A stretch of DNA of 64,000 nt from Cryptomeria japonica (taxonomy: Eukaryota > Streptophyta > Pinopsida > Cupressales > Cupressaceae): NCBI RefSeq assembly GCF_030272615.1, contig NC_081406.1:260267386-260331385 (forward strand), given 5' to 3'. The notes beneath the pieces are model-generated. The model was not told where the DNA came from, ran no database searches, and was given only the letters and a program-made list of their open reading frames with translations. The position numbers and the translations under genes were made by a program. Within the stretch, counting starts at the first letter, position 1. Each line of letters begins with the position of its first letter. This document shows, in pieces, positions 47,105-58,140 of the stretch.

Positions 47105-47869
47105 TTATTCATATTCTCTCTTCATATCATCCAATTCCTTTTCATACAAAGCTTTCCAATCTCGCTTTCCAGTTGATGATGTAAATGCATGAAAAGTAGG
47201 TTCAAACTTCATAGCTCCAGAAGGTCCAAATTCTTCAAGCTCAAAAGTAGATAATTTCCCAACCAAGGTATCTCTATTGACAGAAGTATTAACCATTATT
47301 CTCAATTCATTAATTGTAGTAGCCTTCATCTTGTAAGCTAGTGGCAAAGATCTCATAACTTTAGAAAATATTTCATCTTCACTCAGAGATCCACCACAAC
47401 ATTGAATTCCCATAACAATTTCATTTACCCTTTCCATGAATGGAGTAGTCTTTTCATCTTCTTCCATCTTCAAGTTTTCGTATCTCACCTGGTATCCATC
47501 AAGTTTAGCAATCTTAACAATAGGTTCACCTTCATTTATAGTCTCCAACTTGTCCCATATAGCTTTTTTTGTTGCTTTGTCAGTTAATCCCATTATTTGT
47601 TGATCAGAAAGTGCACACAAGAGGGCTTCTCTAGCTCTACAATAATTCTCAAGCTCCTTATCCAATTTTGCCAGACGAGGATTTCCAGATGCTGGATTAA
47701 AAGGGGTAAATCCATTCTCAATGATTTCCCAAATTTCCTTACTGAGACATCTCAGATGAGTCTCCATCTGAATCTTCCATAATCTGTAATTTGTTCCATC
47801 AAGCCTAGGAATTTCTCTTCGAAAGATAGCATTAGATGAACTAGATAAACTTAAATTGTTAATCACCAT
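47105..47869 (-). pseudogene. Copia Gag core (DUF4219/UBN2 type)
   Basis: A 254-codon ORF starts shortly after the primer site. It has the N-terminal DUF4219-like motif IPRLDGTNYRLWKIQMETHL followed by a UBN2-like region (ALCALSDQQIMGLTDKATKKAIWDKL; GIQCCGGSLSEDEIFSKVMRSLP), ending in a coiled-coil-like segment (WKALYEKELDDMKREYE). This is the capsid part of plant copia Gag and its length is normal. It is the longest uninterrupted gene of the element. A stop separates it from the knuckle region. Confidence 0.9.
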
Positions 47870-47910
47870 AGGATCTTCCTCGAGCGGTTAAGCTTCAACA
47901 GAGAGGACTA

Positions 47911-47926
47911 GAGCTCTCATACCAAT
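47911..47926 (-). other. Primer-binding site of the copia
   Basis: ATTGGTATGAGAGCTC on the minus strand directly follows the 5' LTR end (…TAACA). It matches the initiator tRNA-Met type site TGGTATCAGAGC with one change. Confidence 0.85.
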
Positions 47927-49142
47927 TGTTAGATAGTTCAAATAACTAGAAGACAACTGAGAGGGGGGGGGGGTGAATTAGTTGTCACCAGATTACCGAA
48001 ACATTAGGCAATTAAAACTTTAATACCGAAACCCAAAAGATTAATATCAGAATGTGTAAACCAATTACTGAAATAGCAGATAAACCAATTAAGCACAAGC
48101 AACAATTAGAGAATGAATACCATCCACATGACACCAAGATTTGTACGTGGAAAACTCGATAAAGGGAAAACCATGGTGGGAATCCTACCCATAGTCAAAT
48201 TTTACTTATGTAGTAAGTATGTGATTACAAATTGAGGGGCTTACACTTGCAGGAAGGCCAATAGCCTAGAGCACACTACTCATCACAAAAGGAGTCTCAA
48301 TGACTACATAAAAATCCAAATTACAATCCGAAAGGAAGAATGAACTGCAATGATAGCATCTCCTATGCCTGAGTACAGTTTCATTTAAGCTCAATATCAG
48401 AGGACTTAAACCTCTTACATAAACTCAACTCGATCACCAATTATCAACCAAATCCTCTGCATGAATTATTATTACATTATTCGCTACTTACATACGATCT
48501 ACAATGAGATCTTACATCATATATATACAAGCCCTCGACCACAAACAATAAGGTCGGCCACCAGACAATAAAGAAAATACATAATTACAAAACATGTCAT
48601 CTTGATACCAAACAAATAATATCCAACCCATAAGACATCCTGAAAACACATCAAGAAGATCGAACAATGTGTTACATTAAGTCGCTTCATAACCTAGATA
48701 ATACAAAATAGGTTTGGAACCAAATGCAATGATCCCAATCAACCAAGTCATGAACACAATCACCATCAGCATTCTGAATCTCTACTAGAAGCCGCACCAA
48801 CACCACTTATGGATAATATCAAAAGATCTTCAATAAAGATCTATAGGTGAAATCCTCACCAGATCAACAAACCAAGCTTACCAGCATACAAGATAGCATC
48901 CAATCACTAAATCAAAAACAACTGACTTAACATGAATTTGAGTAGCATGAATAGTAGATCTAAGCTAATCCTTAAGCCAAAACATACTAGAGCATACGAG
49001 ATTATCATGATCTAATCCAACCAGAAACCAAACAACCTATCCGGACCAAAAGGATACTAGTAAAGAAGCCAAAACAGCTAGTGTTGACATCAATGACAAA
49101 ACATCAATGCAACACATAATTAATTCCTCCAAATGGCCAACA
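47927..49142 (-). repeat. 5' LTR of the full copia
   Basis: It is 1216 bp, from TGTTAGATAG to GGCCAACA, flanked on the right by CAGTG (49143-49147). U5 hairpin arms are 47952-47960 (gacaactga) and 47978-47986 (ttagttgtc), with one mismatch. The poly-G between them is longer than in the 3' LTR. Confidence 0.93.
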
Positions 49143-49710
49143 CAGTGATCAAAGTGCAAAGAGCCAAGACAGCTAGAGGCAGCAAGAGGTTGAGCAGAGG
49201 TTGGATGAGCAGTAGAAGGAAAGCAAAGAAAAAGACAAAGAGCAAAGGACAAAGAAGAAGAGATCAGAAAGAGAGAAGATTAGTAAGGTGTTGCAAAACC
49301 TCATTTTCAATACGGTATATAACTTATATTTGTAATTATATTCATTGGAATCTCTAAGCGGGTGCTCAGAGCTAGGGGTTGGTGCTCCTTGGGTTGGTGC
49401 CCTAAAGCCAGAGGTTGGTGCTCCTTTGGGTTGGTGCCCTAGACTTTGTAATCAGTTTTACCTCTGAGGCTGGATTGAAGCAATAGACTCCAGCAGCATC
49501 TCTCACCAAGCTTTTTCCCCACTGTGGGTTTTCCTCATATATTCTTATGTTATTGGTATGCCTCTTGTGTGTATGTTGATCTATTTAATATCTCTTCTCA
49601 TGGTTTTGTGATTAAATTTATTACTGATTAGATATTTAGAAGGTAAAAGTTTTTATTGATTACCACTAATTCACCCTCCTCTTGGTGGTCCATTGTGTTC
49701 CTTCATCTAT

Positions 49711-50614
49711 GACAAAATCAATGAGTGAGGTGTGTAAGGAGCTATGTAGATAAGAGGAAATTGATGAAGAGTATGTTCATAGTAGCATATCCATAAAAAT
49801 AGTTTGGCTCAATCCTTGTAGGTTCTCCTTAAATGAATCTAGGCCCTCTACTATGATATGAACCTAATCAACCCATATCTCCTCCTCTACAACAACAACG
49901 TGATTTGTAGGTGGGTCATGTTGCATAGAGTGATGAGAATGTGTTGAATGTCCTAGTGTATGAGAGGATTCTCCAACATGAGGCTTTCTAAGAATCTCTT
50001 TATTAATCTTAGCCAATGGCATGTAAAGGAGAGATATAGTCCTCAGCCAAATATTGAGACATCTACATCAGTTGAGCACCTCCTAAGATAGCTACTATGT
50101 CCTATGGCTTGGGGATGTTGACAATAGAATAGTGATCATTGATTGGATGACTAGATGATGTGCATGTTGATGGTCTTGGTCATGATTGACTCATCACATA
50201 TTTACCCAACCTATCAAAAGAAATGGTAGATGTTGTAGCTGAAATATCTTCAAGGTTGTCAATTGGTTCCCTCTAGGAAGAAATGACCACTTGATCTATT
50301 GTGGAGGTGAGGGATGGGGATATCGCAGGAAACTTTTGACCAATTGACTGCTTGTGTGATGGAAACTATTGGTCAACTCTATAGTATGTCTCTCAATCAG
50401 CCACTCTACCTTTCCCCTATCCAAAATAGCTTGAAACATAAAGGTAGTTGACCTTCAATCCCAAAAAAATCTCAGCATACACTTGTTGAGAAAAATATAA
50501 TAGAATTTGGTTGTTATTAGGATAATGACTATGTGCAGTTAAGAACCAAGGGTATATCTTCCTAGCCAGCTCTGCATCTATACATTGTGTAACCTGGTAT
50601 CCTCTAACCTTGTT
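49711..50614 (-). pseudogene. Decayed coding-like region, left of the LINE
   Basis: Read on the minus strand from the LINE boundary, one frame is open for about 75 codons and protein-like (CIDAELARKIYPWFLTAHSH; QILLYFSQQVYAEIFLGLKV), then continues with stops (PAISPSLTSTIDQVVIS; AEDYISPLHAIG). It links in frame across the LINE duplication to 57790-57900 (EIIKKDLFPYYQDSNKVRG). I recognise no family; it could be a retroelement Gag-like protein or an old gene. It is cut at 49706-49710 by the outer copia solo LTR. Confidence 0.45.
50597..50614. other. 18-bp target-site duplication of the LINE, left copy
   Basis: gtatcctctaaccttgtt here is identical to 57772-57789. The length is typical of LINE insertion by target-primed reverse transcription. 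Confidence 0.93.
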
Positions 50615-50778
50615 CTGATTAATTGAAAAAGAGGTTTTAAGGACCTGAAACCATTACAACATAGTTAAAATAAACAACAGAGAAAATAGAGTCCACATAC
50701 AAAGCGATTGGTCCAAAAAAACAGCAAACAGAAAAAAACAACTAAACAACAAAAAACAACAAAGAACCCAAGGAGACA

Positions 50779-52110
50779 CTACATAGTGATTTTCTTCAGC
50801 AGCTCCTCTTCCTTAGTCACCAGCTCATCATAAGTCACCCCAACTGCTTTTATCTCCTCCAGGTCCTTATTCACCTTCTTTTCCTTCCTCTTTCCACGGG
50901 TGTGAGTTCTAGGACCTTGGACTTCCCCGATTCCTTCTGCATCTAGGTCAATTTCCTGGGTTTCCTTTTCATCATCAAGCTTGCTGATGAGGGCATGGGT
51001 GTTGTTGGCTAAGATTTTCAAAATGCTGAGACTCTACTCCGCAATGTTCTTGAGGCACTCCTCTATCTTGTCCACCTTGGCAACTGTATCCGAGAGCTTT
51101 TTTTCGCTAGTTTCCTCCAGGGTTTTTCTATCCTATATCTCCCTTTCAATTTTCTCAAACTGGGGATTAAAGGCATCTCTGATGTCTTCCGCTTTGGCAA
51201 TTGTGTTCTTCAAATCTTCGATATAATTGGCCATAGTATTCCCCTCTCCAATGTTAATGGTTTCCAGGATCATGACTCTGTTGTAGAGTTTTTTGTAATC
51301 ATCCACAGTATTCTTATTCCCATCAATAAGCCATTCTATGGTTTTCATAAAACCCTTCAAGGCCTCGGGGTAAGGACTAGGAGAATGAGTAGCTTTACCA
51401 GGGGTTATCTGTTCATCTTTAGCAATATGGAGGGCAGAGATAGTGTCAGCAGCCCTAAGGGTCTCCTCCATAGTCTCCATCTCTAGGCTTTGTTCAGCTT
51501 CCAGGGTTCTTGTTTGCTTGTCCTCTTCCGGTTCCTTTCCTGTGTCCTCTGGATCTTTGCTAGTCTCCTCTATTTTCTTTTGCTTCTTCCTGGGTTGGGC
51601 TTGGATTTTACTTTTTCCCTTTAGCACTCCCTTAAGGCTCTTCTTCTCCTCAGGGAAATCAGAGTCCTCTTCTTCTGAAGAGATACTAATCAAGGGTTCG
51701 CTTTGGGATTTTTTGCTCTTAGAAGAAGAGGGTTTTGATTTCCTCTTCTTGTTCCTCTCATACTCTGAGTCGTCAGAGCTTTCCTCATTTTTAGTTGAGG
51801 AATCATTATCTGAATCCTCCTCCTCTGAGAAATCAGAATCGGACATATCTTCTTCTGAATCCATAGGGAGCTGCATTCGATTGATTTTATTGGCCTTTAG
51901 ATGATCATAAATGAGGACCATAAGTCCCTGGTGCATTGCGGTGTCACCTCGAGGATTTTCTTTATATGCTTTTAGGGATGCATTCATAGAACAGAGCAAG
52001 AAATAAGGCTAATTCACCTTATCGTTATGCCTAAAATGATTTAAGAGGACAAAGTGATATCCATATACTTTCATAAACTTGCCATTTAGAGTTATATACC
52101 TCATTAAAAT
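50779..52110 (-). pseudogene. Acidic, charged coiled-coil-like protein fused behind the LINE RNase H
   Basis: The frame of the RNase H ORF continues after one TAG (about 52009-52011) without shift: NHFRHNDKVN, stop, PYFLLCSMNASLKAYKENPRG. It then passes into a strongly acidic Ser/Glu/Asp tract (residues about 45-100, for example SDSDFSEEEDSDNDSS), a Lys/Arg-rich nuclear-localisation-like run (ERNKKRKSKPSSSKSKK), Glu-rich helices and a C-terminal coiled-coil-like part (KDLEEIKAVGVTYDELVTKE). Two further in-frame stops lie near 51130 and 51025. It has no RT, nuclease or RNase H motif. Origin unknown: either a captured host or TE gene or a lineage-specific LINE domain. Confidence 0.65.
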
Positions 52111-52374
52111 ATAGTTCCATTTTTTGGCAAGAATAATGCCTTGAAGGGTTGTCATAGTTTCCACCTCATGATTGGTTTGAATGCCAATAGTGATAGCAAC
52201 CATACCTTTGCAAATGCCTTTATTGTCTCTGAGAATAGCTCGACAGCCTGAAGGACCTAGATTTCCTTTGGCTGCTCCATCAAAATTGATTTTGAGCCAA
52301 CCATGGGGAGGGGTTTGCCATTTAACTTCAAGCCTTTTATTATGGTTGATATTATGACCGTCAGTGATCTTCAT
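52110..52374 (-). pseudogene. LINE RNase H domain, truncated
   Basis: WLKINFDGAAKGNLGPSGCRA supplies the first catalytic Asp, and NHEVETMTTLQGIILAKKW the Glu region of the archaeal/plant-type RNase H found in some plant L1 elements. After AKKWNY the expected GDS and final Asp motifs do not appear and unrelated sequence follows. The domain is therefore about half length. The boundary at 52110 is estimated from where the similarity stops. Confidence 0.78.
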
Positions 52375-52605
52375 ATTCTAGGCTCTTAAGATATTTGACT
52401 CCAAAGAGTTGTTTGAGTAACAAGAGACCTCCATAGTTCCCATATTTTCCTGAATAGCCCTTTGAATTTTCTGAAAAACAATGTCTTGATTTAAGGACAC
52501 ATCCCTGAAAATTCGGTTGTTTCTTTCCTTCCAAAGACCCCACAAAATGTGAGGCAGAGAGAGCTACCACATGCACCTTAGAAAAGAGTTGGTCCAATGA
52601 ATTTT

Positions 52606-53076
52606 CTAGGAAGAGAACAAATCTCTAATGTTACTAGGAAACACCCAAGCAAGACTAAAGCTTTTGAGGAAGCTTTCCCAAATAGAGGTTGAGAAAGAAT
52701 AGTGGAGGGCAAGATGGTCCACTAACTCTTCCTCTTGAAAGCACAGCACGCACCTATTTGGAAGGGCAAAACCTCTGCATTTAAGGTTGTCAACAGTAAG
52801 GATCTTATTCTGGAGAATAGTCCAGAAGAACATATTGATTTTAGGAGTTAGCTCTTTTAACCAAGCTTTAGACCAGAAAGGATTCATAGGAGGGGAGGGG
52901 GAGATGATAAAATACATCGAAGATATAGTAAAGGTACCTTTGGGGTTATATCTCCAGATCAGGGAGTCCTCTTCCTTATTTAGCCAGATAGCAGACAGTT
53001 GGGTTTTGAGCTTGGAGAGACTGGGATGAATTCTATCAATGTTCTGCCAGTTGTTCCCATCCCAGTAATCTACCAC
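52606..53076 (-). pseudogene. LINE zf-RVT region
   Basis: A 156-codon ORF contains the plant non-LTR pattern FWSKAWLKELTPKINMFFW … TVDNLKCRG … RCVLCFQEEELVDHLALHYS, that is, the Cys/His zinc-binding module that follows RT in plant LINEs. The upstream half (SLIWRYNPKGTFTISSMYF) belongs to the same C-terminal region. Stops separate it from RT and from RNase H. Confidence 0.85.
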
Positions 53077-53154
53077 TAAGGTACCAAAAGAGACAATACA
53101 GGAGGGGGCATGGGAAGCCCACTCATTGAAATCAATTAGGGGTTTGTCAAAAAG

Positions 53155-54700
53155 TCAGGGATCCTCCCAGAATCTCACTTTTCTACCATTTCCAAGTTTC
53201 CATGTCACACCTTTAGCAATCACCTCTTTACATTTAGAAACATGGTTCCAGATATTAGATCCATTTATACTAAGATCTGAATTAAGAAAAGAAGATAGAG
53301 AAGAGGACAGAAGAGAATACTTACTTCTCCAAATTTTGCACCATTCAGAATCAAAGTTAAACCATCTCCAAACTTGTTTTGAAAAGAGAGCTTCATTTAA
53401 AGTGTGAATCCTCCTAAGTCCCAAACCACCTTTGCTTTTTGGTTTCCAGACCTGATCCCATGCCACCAAGGACATTCTTTGCTTTTCCTCCACCCCAGAC
53501 CATAGGAATCTTCTTTGAATTTTCTCAATAGCTTCAGCATACTTGACTGGAATTCTGAATAGGCTAAGAGCATAAATAGGGATACTTTGAAGAGTAGCCT
53601 TAAGAAGAATTAGCTTACCAGCTTGACTTAATAGAGCCCCTTTCCAACCGGCAAGTTTTTTGTGAAATTTATCAACCAGCGAACTCCAATAGGAGTCAGG
53701 AGGGGCAATCCCCATGGGGAGACCAAGGTAGGTAGTAGGAAGGTCATCAATCTTACACTCCAGAATTTTGCTGATCCTTTGTTGTCTTCTCTCTGGAGTG
53801 TTAATGAAAAACACATCACTTTTGGCCCAGTTAATAAGCTGCCCCATTGCAGAAGCATATTTACATAGGGTATTCTTCAAAACTTTAGCTTCTGAGATGC
53901 TTGAATCCCCCATAATTATTGTATCATCAACTAAATGCTGGTGTGAACAAATAAGGTCAGTAGAAGAAGGTTGGAGACCCTTAAAGGATCCTATCTGCAC
54001 CAAATTTTCCATGGTCCGTCCAAAGCATTCTGCCATAATAATGAATAGGATGGGGGAGATAGGATCTCCTTGCCTAAGACCTCTCGAAGCTTGGAAAAAG
54101 GTTGAAGGAGAACCATTGACAAGAATAGCAAAGGATGTAGTAGTGGTAAGTTGGGATAAAAGATCCACAACTCTTGGGGCAAACCCGAAAGCAGAGAGGA
54201 CTTTCTGAAGAAGAGACCAGTCCACCCTATCATAGGCTTTGGAGAGATCTAGCTTAAGGATGACACCCTGCTTCTTCGCTTTAACAAGAAAGTGAATATT
54301 CTAATGAACAGTAATAATGGAATCGAGAATTTGTCTTCCAGGAACAAACCCATTCTGCTGGGGTTTAATAAAAGCCAGGATAATAGACAAGAGTGTAGAG
54401 GTCCGGACCTTAGATATGATCTTATAAAAGGAATTGCAGAGGCTAATAGGTCTGAACTTGCCCAGAGAATCAACACCTTGAATCTTGGGGATAAGAGCAA
54501 TAAAAGTACCATTTATTTCCTTCAAGAGTTTTCTAGCCCCAAAGAATTCCTTAACCCCATTAGCAACATCAGTCCTGATAATGTCCCAGAACTCCTAAAA
54601 AAAGAGCAATGGGAAGCCGTCAGGACCAGGAGCTTTGTTTCCATCAAAGGTTAAAACAACATTTTTAATTTCTAAGGTGGAAGGAATGGAAGAGAGATAA
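53155..54700 (-). pseudogene. LINE reverse transcriptase
   Basis: The N-terminal blocks lie at 54301-54690 (NKAPGPDGFP, FIALIPKIQG, FRPISLCN, QNGFVPGRQI) and the main ORF at 53155-54225 (356 codons): DWSLLQKVLSAFGF, RGLRQGDPISPILF, HQHLVDDTIIMGD, TTYLGLPMG. The active-site box is LVDD, compared with the usual FADD of plant LINEs; both Asp are present. RT would copy the LINE RNA at the nicked target. A stop between the two ORFs (about 54298-54300) and frame breaks upstream make it inactive. Confidence 0.9.
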
Positions 54701-55134
54701 ACATTATTTTGGGCATCAATGAGACAAGGAATGTTCTAAAGAAAACAGGACTGAGCTTCAACATCCAGACTTTGATCCCTCGAAAGGAGGTCCGAGAAAT
54801 ACCTCTTAGCTTCATTCCTTATTTCATCTTCCTTGACCAACTCCCCACTGTCCACAACTAACTTGTTCATCCTGTTGGCAGCTTTATGTTTGATAGTTGA
54901 CATATGGAAGAATTTTGTATTCCTGTCTCCTTCCTTGAGCCATTTGCATCTCGATCTCTGCTTCTAGAACATTTCCTCTTTAGTAATAATATCATGGTAT
55001 TTCTTAAGAATCTCATTCTCCTCAGCAATAGAAACAGTACTAAAACCATCCTTCTGGATCTGGTCCTGTATCTCTTTTAGGTTTTCCTGAATTTTACTCT
55101 TAGCCTCAAATATATTCCCAAAGTTGTTCTTATT

Positions 55135-56001
55135 CTAGATTCGAATGTTGTCCTTCACACTTTTGAGCTCCTTAACCACTTTGAACATTGTCGTTCCCTC
55201 AACTTGGATACTGCACCATATTTTAATATACTTTTTAATATCAGGGTGAAGAGTCCAAATTTTTTCAAATCTAAAAGGATAGTGTTTTCTTCTGTTGATC
55301 AAATCAGCATTAAAAGTAATTGGAAAGTGATCGGAACCAACCCGAGTATGTGCAAATAAAGAATAGAAATACTGATTGTACCAATCATCAGAAATAAGAG
55401 TTCGGTCAAGGCACACTTGAATAAAGTCATTACCATTTCTTCTATTAGTCCATGTGAATTTACAACCCTGTATCTCCAAATCATTAAGAGCTAGAGAATT
55501 AATAAAATCCATGAGAGCCATTCTACTTTCCAACTGAGGCGGGTTGCCTCCAAATTTTTCCTCCTCTTTTAAAAGCGTATTAAAATCTCCCATAACCATC
55601 TAACTTAAATTTTTGAAATTTTCCCTAGCCTGTTTTATCCTTTTCCAAAAAAAGTTTCTAGCCTTTAAAGTGTTAGGAGCATAAATGTTTGTGAGAACCC
55701 ATGAAAAACCATCTTTAAGATGCTCAAATTTAATACAAGAAAAATTACCTTCCTGAATAATGACCTAGCCTTTAACAGTGTTAAGATTCTAGATGGTTGC
55801 AATGCCTCCAAAAGCACCCTCAAAACTTCCCCCACTAATTTTACCATTTTTGAAAAACTTCAAAGATTCAACTTTTTCTCTACTCATTTTGGTTTCTTGA
55901 ATGAGACAAATGTCAAGATTGCTATCTCTTATCATATTCCTAATAATATCATGTTTATGGGGATTGTTTAGACCCCTTAAATTCCAAGAGATTATCTTCA
56001 T
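55135..56001 (-). pseudogene. LINE APE-type endonuclease (ORF2 N-terminus)
   Basis: ORF2 begins MKIISWNLRGLNNPHKHD at 56001. It carries LDICLIQETK (metal-binding Glu), MVMGDFNTLL (Asp-Asn), FTWTNRR and VGSDHFPI (catalytic Asp-His), the complete set of APE-like endonuclease motifs. Stops at about 55790, 55770 and 55600 break it into three pieces. The enzyme would nick the target DNA. Confidence 0.9.
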
Positions 56002-56096
56002 AGTTACTTACCAATTCCCAACTCCTTGAGAGTTTTCTGAGTTCCATCTGCTATGTTCTTGCTAGCCTCCATGTCTCTAACTTTGTGATTAGATGG

Positions 56097-57764
56097 TCAC
56101 CCTGGGGAACAGGAGATGTATCCCACATCAACTTGAGCTATTCTGCTGGATTTCCTAATCAAGGATATCGAGGGTGTTGTTGCTTTCTTACTCCTATGTT
56201 TAGGCTGCTTCCATTCCGTTTCTGACATAGGAGCCACTTCTGGATTGGTTAGGATTTTGGAAATTTCATCTTCATTACCCCATTTAGAAGTTTTGGACTC
56301 AGTTGAAATAATGTTTGCTATTCTTGAATGCTGATCCGAATCTGAAAGACTCAATCCCAAAATTGCACACTTTTGGGCTTCTTGTATTTCAAAACTAGGT
56401 ATGGCTACAGAAGAGTCTGTCCTTTCAACATGTGGATCTCGGATCTCACCTTCCTCCAGTTGATAGTCTCTAGTTTCTACTGCCTGATTTTCATATGTGT
56501 CATCCACCACTTCATCTTTTGATTTTGGAGGATCATTCTAATCATTCAAATACATTTTCTACATAATTTTTATGGGGCTAGCTTTGGTTGTTTCATTCCT
56601 ATCTGCCTCCTGAATAGTGGGACTGAGGATAGAGTTTGAGGCTTCCTTTTGTTCCCCCAAAGGAGAAAAATGATTTGGATTTTTTTCCTTATTTTCTATG
56701 TTTTTAACTTGCCACACCCTTTTCTTTGGCATATTCTGGCTTTCAGTATGAGGTTTTAGCTGATTAGGCTCCGCCTTTTTCTTTTTTGGACAAGATTTTG
56801 CCCAATGACCTACCTTCTTACAATGGAAACAAGCAAAAGGAATAGTTTCATATTCTATATGTTGCTTCCTGGTTCCTAGTTTTGAAACTAGATCAATCTG
56901 TTTTGGCATATCTGCCTCAGGGGCTACTCCAACATAGAACCTTGCATGGGTTAATCTTCTTTTTGAAGCAGTGACTGGGTCAATAGAGAGCAGCTCACCA
57001 AAAGAACTTGCAATTCTAGAGAAGATGCTTTCTACCCAATACTCGAGAGGCAATCCTAGGAGTTTTATCCACACTAGAACCTGTACCAGAGGAGAATCAT
57101 TCATATTTAATTTCGGATGCCATTTTCTTAGAACCAGGGTTGTCTTTCCCACCATCCAGGGACTCCCACACAAGCTCTTAACCTTATCTTCTTCACACGA
57201 AAAAGAGAAAGACAAAAGACCTTTGGGAAGAGCTGAGACCTCTACATTTCCTTTAAGTGCCCATTTTCGATTAACAAATGCCCTAACAACTTCAATGTTT
57301 GGGTGCGGACCCATAAACTTCCCTACCAAGGAGTTTGACATATTGTTGATATTATGGTCCAGAACCTCGTCAGGGATGGAGATAGCAAACTTACCACCAG
57401 AAGGGTCAGAAATGTTCTTAACAGGAGGAAGGGAGGATTTGCCAGTTGGTCTAGATCCAAAAAGGGAAGACCATTTTTTTCCCTCCCTCAAATTATCCAT
57501 GGAGTTTACAAGTGGCATAGGCCCCCCATTGGGCCCAACCCCCAGATGCCCTGAAGAATCTGCTATCACGGCAAATAGAGTACCACCAGACTGTGAGTCA
57601 GCAATCGGAACTAGGAGGTCCGAGGGCTTGTCCTTATCGTCCATAGGACCAACATCATTGATCTGGCCACTCTCACCATTGGAACCAGGGTTCCCGTCTT
57701 GATGAAAATTTGAAATTTGAGCTCCCACTCCTCCCGCTCCTCCTGCTCCTCCTGCTTCTCCCAT
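56097..57764 (-). pseudogene. LINE ORF1: DUF4283-like domain and CCHC zinc knuckle
   Basis: The start is chosen at 57764 (MGEAGGAGGAGG), 7 nt inside the element; the frame is open further upstream only by chance in flanking DNA. A Gly/Pro-rich N-terminus is followed by the DUF4283-type region (residues about 130-270: SNSLVGKFMGPHPNIEVVRA, WVESIFSRIASSFG) and a knuckle, CFHCKKVGHWAKSC. A Lys-rich tail ends at a stop (56559). A second open piece (56097-56510) is the C-terminal tail. It would bind the LINE RNA as the nucleoprotein component. Mostly intact except for that stop. Confidence 0.88.
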
Positions 57765-57771
57765 TTGGATT

Positions 57772-57789
57772 GTATCCTCTAACCTTGTT
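57772..57789. other. 18-bp target-site duplication of the LINE, right copy
   Basis: Identical to 50597-50614. Confidence 0.93.
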
Positions 57790-58140
57790 ACTGTCTTGAT
57801 AATAAGGAAATAGATCTTTTTTAATAATTTCCTTGGGGACTTGACACTGGATATTCTCCTAGAAAACATTACTTGAGATCTTTGTCCTCAACTCCCTAAA
57901 AATGGCATCCACAATCTTAGGTGAGTATGATCTATTCTATTGTAGGTTCTCTATAAGGCTCTCTACACTCCTCAAAATGGTTTGTCATGTATTCTTATAC
58001 ACACCATCAATAAGGGGGTCATCTATTATGCCTCTCAATTTATAGATCTCCTAATCACTTAGCAAAAAATAACATCATAAGCAAGAACTACATCTTGATG
58101 TGCAAGTGTTGCATGTGGAGCCTGCTCATCCATCTATCTC
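57790..58140 (-). pseudogene. Decayed coding-like region, right of the LINE
   Basis: The minus strand reads MDEQAPHATLAHQDVVLAYD, stops, then SPKIVDAIFRELRTKISSN and EIIKKDLFPYYQDSNKVRG up to the LINE duplication. This frame joins the one at 50614 and below, so the LINE landed in an older protein-coding-like sequence, probably already decaying. No family recognised. Confidence 0.45.

Larger units (their letters stand above)
20696..49142 (-). mobile_element. Full-length Ty1/copia element, split by three later insertions
   Basis: It has two LTRs (20696-21900 and 47927-49142), an exact CAGTG duplication, a primer site next to the right LTR and a polypurine tract next to the left LTR. The domain order on the minus strand is Gag, protease, integrase, RT, RNase H, which is diagnostic of copia. 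Removing the gypsy (22739-38932) and solo-LTR (41596-46779) insertions and their duplications leaves about 7.06 kb. Gag family and primer site suggest the broad Tork/Angela-like group of plant copia. All genes carry stops. Confidence 0.93.
18059..49705 (+). mobile_element. Copia solo LTR, outermost shell of the nest (about 3.2 kb without insertions)
   Basis: The left end is TTTTGGCATTAGAG (a TG-to-TT change at the terminus) and the right end is GTTCCTTCA at 49705. Both are flanked by TCTAT (18054-18058 and 49706-49710). Parts 18059-20695 and 49148-49705 belong to this LTR; everything between is a later insertion. The right part carries a U5 hairpin, arms 49662-49669 and 49682-49689, and a repeated 'ggttggtgctcc…ggttggtgccct' block at 49377-49441. 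The sense strand is plus. Apparent ORFs in the left part show no retroelement motif. Confidence 0.85.
50615..57771 (-). mobile_element. L1-like LINE with RNase H and an extra 3' coding region
   Basis: It is 7157 bp between two 18-bp direct repeats. Minus-strand order: ORF1 (zinc knuckle), endonuclease, RT, zf-RVT, RNase H, then about 1.3 kb of additional coding sequence and a short 3' UTR. ORF1 begins only 7 nt inside the 5' end. The 3' end reads …TTTTTCAATTAATCAG with no poly(A) tail, unusual for an L1-type element. All ORFs carry stops. Confidence 0.9.

Noticed and set aside
51443-51904. 153-codon plus-strand ORF rich in Ser/Leu/Phe
   Set aside because: Antisense of the acidic Glu/Ser/Lys tract in the LINE 3' coding region; a low-complexity shadow.
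56971-57702. 243-codon plus-strand ORF
   Set aside because: It is the mirror of LINE ORF1, whose minus-strand frame shows DUF4283-like and zinc-knuckle motifs.
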